This document shows positions 23,568 through 33,923 of a stretch of DNA of 64,000 nt, piece after piece. The translations under genes and the position numbers were made by a program. The notes beneath the pieces were generated by a model, which saw nothing but the letters and a program-made list of their open reading frames with translations, did no database searches and was not told the origin of the DNA. Within the stretch, counting starts at the first letter, position 1, and each line of letters starts with the position of its first letter. Source of the stretch: Cryptomeria japonica. Taxonomy: Eukaryota; Streptophyta; Pinopsida; Cupressales; Cupressaceae. The DNA is taken from contig NC_081415.1 of assembly GCF_030272615.1 (NCBI RefSeq), positions 603,281,644 through 603,345,643 on the forward strand. Direction: 5' to 3'.

Positions 23568-24008
23568 TGTCATGCCCAAAATTTAGGGCAAAAACGGAAC
23601 GATTTTTTTTTAAAAGATACTAATTTAATTAACAAGCTCACTCTTACGACAAGCGTTAAAGAAATTTTCATTATTAAATTCGAGTTAATTCTAAAACGAA
23701 CTAAGCATCGATAAATTGTTATATTTTAATTGCGGAAAACCTATTGGTTTAAATTCTATCTCCAAGAGATACTTTGTCAATATTTTTATTAAATTAATCA
23801 AACTAAAGGAAATAGGAGAGATATTTTAATTTATCCTCTAATATGACTATATAGTCTTTTCAATTCTTTCATATTTCTCTTTATAATTTATCCCAAATTA
23901 AAATCAGGATTATATAAATTTATACATATATACATATTTGAATATGCATATATTTATATATTTATAATTTAATTACTTATTCAAAATGCTCAAAATTCAT
24001 ATATTTAC
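23568..24008 (-). repeat. Element K, 3' LTR remnant
   Basis: This is collinear with 26472-26917 (the 3' end of the 5' LTR in element sense). Similarity stops at 24008, where sequence encoding reverse transcriptase begins. Confidence 0.92.
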
Positions 24009-24990
24009 TTCAGATCTATTTTGGAAAAGACTTTGGCACCTTGAAGCTGGTCAAATAAATCATCAATCCTAGGCAAAGGATATTGGTTCTTGATGGTTAC
24101 TTTATTTAGCTGCCGATAATCCATACACAATCAGAGAGATCCATCCTTCTTCTTAACGAAGATAATTGGTGCACCCCATGGGGATACGCTAGGACGGATA
24201 TGACCCTTCTCAAGAAGTTCCTCAAGCTGAATTTTAAGTTCATTAAGCTCATTTGTGGTCATTCTATAAGGTGCTCTGGAAACTGGCTCGGCTCCTAGTA
24301 CTAGGTCTATATGAAAATCAATCTCTCTGCGGGGAGGCATTCCCGGTAACTCTGAAGGAAATACATCTGAATATCCCTTAAGGATAGGATGGTCATCGAG
24401 CGATGTTTCTTTTTCCTCCTCTTCCTCTCTGTCACTGATAGTGATAGAAAAAAGCTGACATCCCTTCCGCATGCTCTACTTAAGCTGCATTGCGGAGATC
24501 ATACGAAGAGACATGGGCCTCTGAATCTCGGTGATAACTATGGGTGAACCATGATCATCCTCACACTCGATCTTTTTCAGGCGGCAATCCATCTTGGCTC
24601 TGTGGGCATAAAGCCAATCCATGCCAAGTACGATTCCATAAGATCCAAGTGGAGTCACTCTAAGGTCTACTACAGTGGTGGTCTTGCCAATCTGTAGCTG
24701 ACATGCCCTAACCTTTGATTCCACTGACACTCTAGCCCCTGAAGCTAATTCCACTTACCAACTGACACCCTGCCTAGTTGCCACTAGCCCGCAACGCTTC
24801 ACAACCAATGGAGATATGAATGAGTTAGTAGCTCCTGAATCAAACAAAATAGATACATTATTACCTCTGATTATACCTGAAGATTTGATAACCGTGGCCT
24901 AATGATCAGCCTGGTAGTTGTCAACCGCTGTGAATACTCTATGGGACCTACCCATATCACCAACTGTCAGCTCTGAAGTAGCCATCCACT
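24009..24990 (-). pseudogene. pol: Element K pro-pol remnant: protease and N-terminal reverse transcriptase
   Basis: This is in the same frame as gag. The protease active site FDSGATNSFI lies at about 24815-24846, followed by the conserved GMDWL segment (about 24616). The RT start shows HIRPSVSPWGAP and VKKKDGSL (about 24190-24130), then DYRQLNK and [23 protein letters not shown], ending at the deletion point 24009. The catalytic palm motifs, RNase H and integrase are missing. Stops near 24903, 24757, 24473 and 24136 break the frame with no frameshift. The last falls at an Arg codon of the usual SLRLC block, consistent with CGA changing to TGA. Confidence 0.9.
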
Positions 24991-26305
24991 GACTCCCTGC
25001 TACCTGTCCCTGAGGGCAATCCCTCGCCAAGTGCCCCATGGCTCCACAAGTAAAGCAAGCACCCCGTGCCTAGAACTGGGCACCCTAAGGCCTAGAAAAT
25101 CCCTGACCTCCTGTCCTACTGGATCCGCTGTACCCACCCCTGGAGGACTGCTGAGTCCCCGCCAGCTGTGTGTACTGCCCCTGTGCTCTCTGATCACGTT
25201 TCTATCCTTGAGTCTGCCACTGCTTGGGCTTGGAGCCCTGCTGATACTGTGGAGGCTTCTGTTTCTGGTTCTGTGGTGTCTGTTGTGGAGGAGGGGGTTT
25301 GGAGAACCCCTGAGAATTTTGGTTGTTCCCCTGCCAATGTGGTTTCTGGAATCCATAAGTCTGAGGTGCAGGATTTCGGTTCTGATACCAATCCCTATTG
25401 TCCTGTGGTCTAACCTGAATTTCCTCAGCAATCAGTGCCTTCTCTATAGCAACCCGAAGGCTCTCTGGAGCGGACATCCTAACAAGCCCGGCTATACTAG
25501 CATTCAATCCCCGGATGAAGCGGTTTACAAGAAGTTTCTCATCCTTTAGATAATCTACATATGGCAACAACTCAAAGAATTTACTCTCATATTGGGTTAT
25601 TGACAAGCTTTTTTGTTGGAGATCATGAAATTCGTCTATACGACGCTGCCTGAAGTGCTCTGATAGGTACCTCTCATGGAACCTCTCTGTGAATATCTCC
25701 CAAGTGAGTGTATCAGGAACTAATCCACATTTGTACTCTTCCTGTCTCCACCAAGTGGAGGCTGTCCCTCTCAGAAGGTGAACTGCAACATGTGCTTTCA
25801 AGTTTCTCTCATAAGAATGCAACGCAAAGCACCTCTCAAGACTCAGAAGCCATGCCTCGGCCTCTACTCCATCTGTAGAACCTCCGAAGGATGGTGGTTG
25901 GAGGCGCATGACCTCCCTGATGAGATCCCTTGGATCTCGATGACCTCTCTCAAAATAAACTGGTTCCACCGCAGGAGGTGGTCATGGCATATGCACTGAC
26001 TCTGGCTCATTACCACCCTGACTCTCTACAGGAATCGGAGCTGGGCTCCTACTTTGTTCTCTATCAACAGAGCTATGACTCCAAGAGTCATGACTCCTAC
26101 CCTGAGGGTTCTCTGCTGGAATCCTTTCCTGAACAATGCCAATAAGATTCTGAATGGTTGCTAAAATGTCACGGTTAGGCTCATTTGGCTGTTCGAGAGG
26201 TGCTCCTGGGTTCTCCTCTGGAACTGATGCCTCCCTCTCTTCCTCATCGCGTGCTATGCACTCACATCTAGGACCCCATCTGCGCTTGCGAGCTTGTCGC
26301 GTCAA
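24991..26305 (-). pseudogene. gag: Element K gag
   Basis: The ATG at 26305 starts a basic N-terminus (MTRQARKRRWG). A retrotransposon gag domain follows from about 25940 to 25500 (LRGTASTWWRQEE, FHERYLSEHFRQRRIDEF). Next is a Gln/Pro-rich linker to about 25210 and a CCHC knuckle, CFTCGAMGHLARDC (25057-25016). All parts are in one frame with the protease downstream. Stops at 25982, near 25202 and two near 25070-25090 are the only visible lesions. Without them, gag would be about 430-440 residues, a normal size for a chromovirus gag, and it would read straight into protease. Confidence 0.9.
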
Positions 26306-26471
26306 CGGAGGAATCCTAAGAGGAAATAAGACAAAACAATTAATTTATTTCTTTTAGAATTAAATTTATTTAAATTCAAAATTCCATTTAACAAAATAAT
26401 TTTAAATATATTTAAGGCGAAACGTAAGTGAGTAAGGCTCCTAGTGTGGAAACCTTACTCTGATACCAAAA
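26306..26471 (-). other. Element K leader with primer-binding site
   Basis: The minus strand reads TGGTATCAGAG (26468-26459) three bases inside the 5' LTR, matching the initiator tRNA-Met complement. The rest, up to the gag ATG, is an AT-rich leader with no coding features. Confidence 0.85.
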
Positions 26472-26913
26472 TGTCATGCCCAAAATTTAGGGCAAAAATG
26501 GAACAATTTTTTTTTTTAAAGATACTAATTTAATTAACAAGCTCACTCTTGCGACAAGCGTTAAAGAAATTTTCATTATTAAATTCGAGTTAATTCCGAA
26601 ACGAACTAAGCATCGATAAATTGTTATATTTTAATTGCGGAAAACCTACTGGTTTAAATTCTATCTCCAAGAGATACTTTGTCAATAGTTTTATTAAATT
26701 AATCAAACTAAAGGAAATAGGAGAGATATTTTAATTTATCCTCCAATATGACTATATAGCCTTTTCAATTCTTTCATATTTCTCTTTATAATTTATCCCA
26801 AATTAAAATCAGGATTATATAAATATATACATATATACATATTTGAATATGCATATATTTATATATTTATAATTTAATTACTTATTCAAAATTCTCAAAA
26901 TTCATATATTTAC

Positions 26914-26940
26914 ATATATATATATATATATATATGGAAC

Positions 26941-26995
<55 letters not shown>
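26914..26995. repeat. AT microsatellite in K LTR
   Basis: Two runs of alternating AT (about 22 and 50 bp) are separated by GGAACCAC. The 3' LTR remnant does not retain this part. Confidence 0.9.
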
Positions 26996-26998
<3 letters not shown>

Positions 26999-27155
26999 AC
27001 TTAAATGGCAAATATTTTAATTCTAAATTTGAATACCATTATAATTTCCTAAATATAAAACCACATTTTTCCCCAACCCTAATTAGGGTTCTAATTTTAC
27101 CATATTTATAATATCTCACTAATTAATATTTTTCTTTTATTTGTAAACCGAATTG

Positions 27156-27178
27156 CCCTAGCCCCATCCGGGCTAGGG
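27156..27178. repeat. CCCTAGCCC / GGGCTAGGG hairpin in K LTR
   Basis: A 9-bp perfect inverted repeat surrounds the loop CATCC. It is homologous to the hairpin at 16450-16473 of LTR M. The sixth stem pair is G-C here and A-T there, so the stem is conserved by a double change. A further perfect palindrome, AACCCTAATTAGGGTT, lies at about 27075-27090. Confidence 0.85.
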
Positions 27179-27300
27179 TTTTAACCCATAAATATTTTTT
27201 TTAATAGTCGAAGTTTTCATGCTAGGCCGAAGACCCTAAAGGTGGCCATGAAATTTTATTGCAGGTCACGGGAGTTTGGGAGGCGGGCTGGCTGCGCGCG

Positions 27301-27503
27301 CCACTGTGTGAGCGCACAGTGGGCGCCGCGACACCACTGTGTGCCCACACAGTGGGCGCCGCTGGCGGTTCCCCACTGTGTGGCCACACAATGGTGGCCA
27401 TGGCCGTCCACTGTGTGGCCACACAGTGGGAGCCGCAAGCGGCTCCACTGTGTGTGCACACAGTGGGCGCCGCGCGGTCGTCCATTGTGCATACACACAG
27501 TGG
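27301..27503. repeat. Six evenly spaced 22-23 bp palindromes in a GC-rich island
   Basis: Palindromes of the form CCACTGTGTG-N-CACACAGTGGG begin at 27301, 27334, 27373, 27408, 27445 and 27482, that is, every 33 to 39 bp. GC-rich linkers such as CGCCGCG separate them. The spacer and a few arm bases vary, but most arms remain complementary. All six frames are largely open across the island, an artefact of the repeats, so I call no gene here. Confidence 0.9.
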
Positions 27504-27565
27504 AGTCCGCAGGGACCCAAAACATTATTTTTATTTTTATTTTTAAAAAAAAATTATAATATATA

Positions 27566-27596
<31 letters not shown>

Positions 27597-30195
27597 GTAT
27601 ATATTTAAATACACATAACTTTTATATTCATAGTTAAAAAGATGAAATTTATTTCCAAGTAAATTTATATATATATATTTTTTAAAAGGGTATTTACATG
27701 CAAAATTTTAAACTCATATAATAAAGGGAAAACATTAAGTTAAATCAGATATATATATATATATATTTATATGAAATCAATAAGCTTTTAAAACAATGCT
27801 AACTAAAATACAATTTAAAATACTTTTAAAAAGATACAAAATACTTTTCTAGAATAAAAGGAATTTTCATGGATTTTTCTCCTCTAATCTAATATTTACG
27901 TAAAACTACTTTTTTCATTAAAAAATACATAAAATCTTTCAACAACAATAAACTTCTATTTGCCACAAGTGAATTATAAATAAAATCTAAATGAAAACAA
28001 TTCTTTTATTTCCTTCCATAATACAAGAAGCTTTTGCATGCAACACAATTTAACTTTTCTTTTTTAAAACATCTCTAAGATATTCTACCAATTTACAGAA
28101 TGTTTTCTCTGAATAGTCACAACAATAAGACTTCAAGTCTACTTTCACAAATTACAACTTGCTTCTCTTTTCTATGAATGAGGCATATTTCTATAACAAC
28201 TTTAAACAAACATCTGCAACTGAATTCAAGTATCTTCAATAACAATCTTTTGTATCTCTTTCATGGTTCCTATTCTCTTTCCTCTGAATTTCCTGCATAA
28301 TGGAAAACACAAATATGACCACGGAGTGCTCACCTCCCAGCCTAGGCTAACTGGTAGCCACCCCTGAGCTCAGAGAACCAATTCCTAGATGGGTAACAAA
28401 TAGGCAAACACATTAAAAACAAAGCATACAGATATTCCAGACACATTCCCAACCTGGCTTTCACAGCACCACACTTTGGTGATGAACACTTTCAAAGGGT
28501 GGTAGTGGACCAAATACCCTGAGGAGAACTGCAAGTATGAAATAAACAAGAAGCCACCTCATCGCATAATAAAATATCAAGAATTCTCAACCCCTTATTC
28601 CTTACGCCCCCCAAAGGCATTCTAGCCTTATAACCCTCCTTATGACCCCCATTGCACAAACAGGCCATGCAGCAAGGGTCACACAAAGATCCCTTGTGAT
28701 CGCTCTCAAAAGAGAGTCTCTCATTCGAGGGCTGTCACTGCTACCACCCTCAAGATCCTCTTCTCTCCCAAGAGTAAGAGATCTTGAGAAAACTCCCAAA
28801 ACACATCAATTCTTAAAACAAAATACCAAAAGAATTTCAAACATAAACTTTCAAGAATACAGATTTCTTATTCAAACCACTTCCAGACATAAACAAGAAG
28901 AAGACATTAAAAGCAAAAATTGAAACCAAGCTTAATCTGCCCAAAGGTTATTATGATATCTGATGAAGAGCTGCCCAATCCACAAATCTTTTTCCTTCTA
29001 CCCTTATTCAATTTCTCTATTCCATAACATTATTTTTCTTCTAAATTTTTTTTTGTCTCCAAAAATGGAGAGTGGGTGATTACCCTGCTATTCCCAAAAA
29101 TTTTCCTTAAGAAGCTCACTCTCTGAGTTCTCACAGGATTCTCAAAAAAACAGAAAGAAGAAAGAAAGCAAAATGCAAAAAGACTATCCTTCCGAAAGGA
29201 AAAATCTTGATTTGATTTCACTTCAATTTTCAATTTTCGCTCAACTCAAAAAAGCCAATTTTTAAAGCGTTAAAAAGATCATTATAAAGTAGAAACTTGC
29301 CTAAAATTACCCCTAACCCCTAGGTATACCTTATGGGCTTTAGGAAACCCTATCAAACTACCCCTAGGTGTTCATTTAACCCATTTTAAACCCCTCTGAA
29401 GTTTATTTTCGGGTCAAACATAAGTTGACCACTCCAAATATTATATTCCCAAAATATTTTTGACAACACATTAATTTATTTAAGAAAACTATAATTAAAC
29501 ACTTTCCCACCAAGAGACAAAATAAAATAATTAAATTTAAATCCACACATGTGTCAAGTGACACTAATAAAATACTTTTACAAAAATAAAACATGAAATA
29601 GTCTCTTGAGATTTTTACACATTAAAATTTAAATAACACTTAACACTCATGCAGCATATACTGTTACGAATAAAATACATCACAAACGGGGTGTTGTCTC
29701 TCCAAATAGACAAACCCTGGCTTTACGAACATACATAGGTCTAGGTTTGATTCTCCGTAATTTTCCATGGTCACATGGTAAATTTCCTGCGCATCGCAAT
29801 TTACACATTAGTACTTCCAAATATTCATATATAATATAATTCAATAATACAACAATGCACATCATTACTTGCATACAATTTTCATCTGCACAGATTGAAT
29901 ACATCTTTTGTCAAGCAAATTCACATAAACTAAACATACATCATAGTTCCATATTCAGAGTAAAGTCCTGCAAATTCAATAACGACATCTATCATTGCAA
30001 TATCATTCTATCTAAAAATCATGTAGTGTTCTATCTCATAAAGCATGTAAGTAAATCATCAAATCATAGCAATGTTATCCAAATCCTGAAACCATATAAG
30101 TTCTAAGTCTCAAAATGGATCAAAATAAAGCATCCATAATAGTCTAAAATATAAAATCCATTGAATGTCAAACTGAGTCGAGGTGAGGCCTCACA

Positions 30196-32476
30196 ATCAG
30201 ATCAAGAAGGAGAATTTACATCTAAGGAATTTAATGCATTCTGCTAAGTGAATGGAATCAGAAGACAGTTATCAGCACCCCAGACACCACAACAAAATGG
30301 AGTTGTAGGAAGAAAAAATAGAACTATCTTGGATGCAGCCAGAAGTATGTTATCTGAATCAAATCTACCACATGTATATTGGAGAGAAATAGTAAGTACA
30401 ACAGTCTATACATTAAACAAAGTTCACATCAAAGGTGAAACTAGTAAGACACCTCATGAACTATGGTTTGGCATTACTCCTACTCTTAAATATTTCAAAA
30501 TATTTGGAAGTAAATGCTATATTTGAAGAGATGAATATATTGGAAAATTTGATCCTAGAAGTGATGAAGGAACATTTCTTGGTTATTCATCTAAGAGTAA
30601 GGCATATAGATGTTTTAACAAAATATTGTAGAAAATTGTTGAAAGTATAAATGTAAAGATTGATGAACAATTCAGAGAAACTTCAAGGTATACAAACTTT
30701 GAACTAGTACTAGAAATACTAACAAATGAATCTATACTAAATCCACCGGTACAAAATGAAGATCCAGTTACACCGGTATCATTTGAAAATTCCACTGAAA
30801 CTAAGGAACAACAACAAACAAAGACACCTCGATATGTAAGACTGAATCACTCTGAAGATCAAATAATTGGGAACAAGCATAAAGGAGTTATGACAAGAGG
30901 AAGATTGGCAAATGAAGAGGTATGTCTTATTTCCCAAATTGAACCATCATCTATTAATGAGGCATGTGAAGATAAACACTGGATTAAAGCTATGGAAGAA
31001 GATTTAGAACAAATTGAGAAGAATAACACTTGGGCATTAGTTTCCTGGCCTAAAGATAAAAATGTGATTGGAAGAAAATGGGTATTCAGAAACAAACTTA
31101 ATGAAGATGGTAAGGTTATCAGAAATAATGCAAGACTAGTGTGTAAGGGATATTCTCAAAAAGAAGGAATTGATTATAATGAAACCTTTGCACCGGTAGC
31201 TAGAATTGAGTCAGTTATATTATTCTTGGCTTTTGCAGCACAGAAGAACTACAAAGTTTATCAAATGGACATTAAATGTGCATTTTTGAATGGAGATCTT
31301 GAAGAAGAAGTTTACACTAAACAACCTGATGGATTTTCTTTGACAGAAGACAAAGATATGGATTGTAGGTTAAGGAAAGTCTTGTATGGATTGAAGCAAG
31401 CTCCAAGAGCCTGGTATGCAAGGTTAGATAAGTATCTTTTGAAGATTGGGTTTTCTAAAGGTAATGTAGATATCAATTTATATTATAAAGTAACTAATGA
31501 TGACATCTTAGTTATAGAAGTTTTTGTTGATCATATAACTTTTGGAGGAGAAGATGGATTATGTGAATACTTTTCTATTGAAATGCAGCAATAATTTGAA
31601 ATGTCTATGATTGGAGAAATAGAATTCTTTTTAGGATTGCATATTTCACAAACTGACAAAGGTATACCCTTGAGTCAATCTAAGTACTTGAAGGAGTTAC
31701 TAAAGAAATTTGGGATGGAAAACTCTAAACCAGTAAGCACACCTATGACTACAAATGACAAATTATCACTAAGAGATGAATCTACACTTGTCAATCCAAC
31801 TAGGTATAAATCTATGATAGGAGGTTTACTGTATTTAACACAAACAAGACCTGATATCATGAATGCAGTATGTATTGTTTCAAGATTTCAGAGTAATCCT
31901 AGAGAAAATCATGAATCAATAGTAAAAAGGATTTTCCGGTACTTATAAGGCACTACAAATCCTGGATTATGGTATCCTAGAGATGAAAACTTTGAATTAT
32001 AAGCATACATTGATGCAAATTGGGTAGGAGATGTGGATGATAGGAAAAGAACCATAGGTGGAGCTTTCTTTCTTGGAAGCAAACTAATTTATTGGTTGAG
32101 AAAGAAACAAAGTTCTACATCTTTATCAACAGCTGAATCAGAATATGTTGCAGCAACAACAAACTGTACACAGGTATTATGGCTTAAACAAATGTTGAAG
32201 GACATAAAGGTAAAATGCAAGGAACCTATAACTATCTATTGTGATAACACTGCAGCAATTTATATATCTAAGAACCTGGTATTACACTCTAAAACCAAAC
32301 ATGTCTCTATAAAATTGAATTTTCTAAGGGAAAATGTTGAAGCAAAAGAAATAAAACTGGTTTATGTGAATACAAAAGAGTAGATTGCAGATATTTTTAC
32401 TAAACCTCTGCCTAAGGAGACTTTTGAATATCTCAAAAACCAGCTTGGGGTCATACGCCCACCGGTAGAGACTTAG
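30196..32476 (+). pseudogene. pol: Copia pol of element D, second part: integrase, reverse transcriptase, RNase H
   Basis: The frame resumes after K within integrase (SAPQTPQQNGVVGRKNRTI, about 30272-30330, with the conserved Q-NG-V-R-N motif). Reverse transcriptase follows: [12 protein letters not shown] (about 31080), [24 protein letters not shown] (about 31133-31203), [18 protein letters not shown] and [12 protein letters not shown]. The RT active-site YVDD is replaced by FVDH (about 31523). RNase H follows with AYIDANWVGD (about 32005) and STAESEYVA, ending in ADIFTKPLPKE and a stop at 32476. Several stops interrupt it (near 30245, 30523, 30630, 31592, 31946, 31998 and 32381), but no frameshift is needed. 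Both the active-site change and the stops mean no polymerase activity. Confidence 0.92.
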
Positions 32477-32853
32477 GAAGTTGATATTTGTCATCAATCG
32501 ATAGAATTAACAAGAGAAAACTTTTTACTCCAGTCTTTGATGAGGAAGATACTTCTTAGGAGGAGCAGTTGGTATACTGTATTGGTTGGTATTTTGTATC
32601 TGGAAATGGTTTTATTACTTTGGCATTTGATGTCAAAGGGGGAGAGATTGGTATACGAAAAAACACAAGGAAAACACATGTCACTCTCAGGGGGAGAGAC
32701 TGTTATTCTGAGGAGAGACTATTCATATCTAAATTTTGATTTTTATTATAATTTCCTTTTGGGAAATTGTTGGTCTTTGGTGTTTGGTATTTCTGTTTTG
32801 GCACTTTGATGGTTTTTCCATCTTGTGTTGCCATCAATGCCAAAGGGGGAGAT
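32477..32853 (+). other. Element D 3' non-coding region with polypurine tracts
   Basis: The tract AAAGGGGGAGA (32842-32852) directly precedes the 3' LTR. Similar runs at about 32635-32645 and 32689-32696 may be extra or former priming sites. There is no credible ORF. Confidence 0.75.
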
Positions 32854-33923
32854 TGTTGGTATTTTGGTATGGTTTTGTCATTGATGTCAACACCTACTAA
32901 ACACTATCAACTCTGGCACTTTGGAGAATCAGAAACATTCACCTGCAAGCAAATGACTCATAGATAGTCACTAATATCTAGTACACTGATAGGATATAAT
33001 GATCACCGACACTTGGAATGACATGGAAAACACATGGATATGTCAAAGACATCATTTGCACATTTTTTCTTGAAGATTTGTTTATTAGCATATTCCTATT
33101 TGCATATTTGCTATTATCGGCAAATAGGTCCAAGTTATACACCGACAGGCTTATCTTTTCTAGATCAACATGGCACACTATGGAGATGACTTATTATTGT
33201 TGAAAATGCATTATTTTGACATGTTGAATCGGTTATTGCATCGGGCATTAATTTAATTGTAAATTGATTTTATTGTATTATCCTTTAGAGTCGACCTACT
33301 AAAATTGGTCTTAGGTTATGATATAAATGCAAGGTCTTATTTGTAAGTTCGGTTGTGGAATGCAGAAAAGAATTGTGTAAAGGTATATGCAATAATAAGC
33401 AGAGCTATACACACAAACATCATTTGAAGATTGAAGGATGGTTTTTGTGAAAACAATCAAAACTATACTGGTACTGAATCCAACATAGAAAGATGCTAAT
33501 TTAAGTAGTACATTCTTATTGGATTTAACCATCCAATTGTAGTCAGTGTGACTCCCATTTGTGATTGAGGAGTGAGCTCTAGGCGCTTGGCCTTTTTGCA
33601 TGTGCAGACCCCATTTGTATACACTTACTATCTATAGTAGTATCATCTAATTGTGGGTAAAGTTTCCTACCATGGTTTTTCCTCTTACAGGGTTTCCATG
33701 TATAAATTATGGTGTTATGTGTTGTGGAAGACTTTGTTCTTTTTGTTTCATGCATTAATCCTTACCGATATTTCTATTAACTGATATAACTTTCTACCAG
33801 CATAAAAGACTGGTTTACCGGTATAAAGCATTAAAGTTGGTTAAGTTGATTTTGGATTAAATTTATTTGACAACTGATTCACCCCCCCCCCCCCCCCCTC
33901 TCAGTTGTCTCCAGGACCTAACA
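32854..33923 (+). repeat. Element D 3' LTR
   Basis: The LTR is 1070 bp, starting TGTTGGTATT and ending CCTAACA. Its last 440 bp matches the truncated 5' LTR. It contains a homopolymer run of about 18 C near 33881-33898 just before CTCTCAG; the 5' copy has only eight or nine. Confidence 0.9.

Larger units (their letters stand above)
23568..30195 (-). mobile_element. Ty3/Gypsy element K, deleted, nested in the integrase of D
   Basis: This is a minus-strand LTR element with exact ends: TGTCATGCC at 23568 and CCTCACA at 30195 on the plus strand, which in element sense gives TGTGAGG...GGCATGACA. Exact ATCAG duplications flank it. It has a complete 3.7-kb 5' LTR, a primer-binding site, and one continuous gag-pro-pol frame up to the first third of reverse transcriptase. 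A deletion then removes the rest of RT, RNase H, integrase and most of the 3' LTR, leaving 441 bp. The retained LTR portions differ at roughly a dozen positions by eye. Domain order and the fused frame suggest a chromovirus-like (Tekay-type) lineage, but the chromodomain region is gone. Confidence 0.92.
26472..30195 (-). repeat. Element K, complete 5' LTR (3.7 kb)
   Basis: The LTR is 3724 bp, unusually long for a Ty3-type element. It has TG...CA ends. It contains long TA runs (26914-26995, 27569-27595), a GC-rich palindrome cluster (27301-27503), two CCCTA-type hairpins, and a low-complexity region with no ORF worth calling. LTR M (13591-17306) is a diverged homologue in the other orientation. 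Confidence 0.9.

Noticed and set aside
25000-25431. 143-codon minus-strand ORF
   Set aside because: It is in a different frame from the one carrying gag, the CCHC knuckle and protease, and has no domain of its own.
25031-25549. 172-codon plus-strand ORF
   Set aside because: It is the antisense shadow of the K gag frame, which has a retrotransposon gag domain and zinc knuckle on the minus strand.
27222-27566. Seven overlapping ORFs of 65-105 codons on both strands
   Set aside because: They arise because the palindromic repeat unit has no stops in most frames; the peptides are repeats of the same short motifs, and the region lies inside an LTR.
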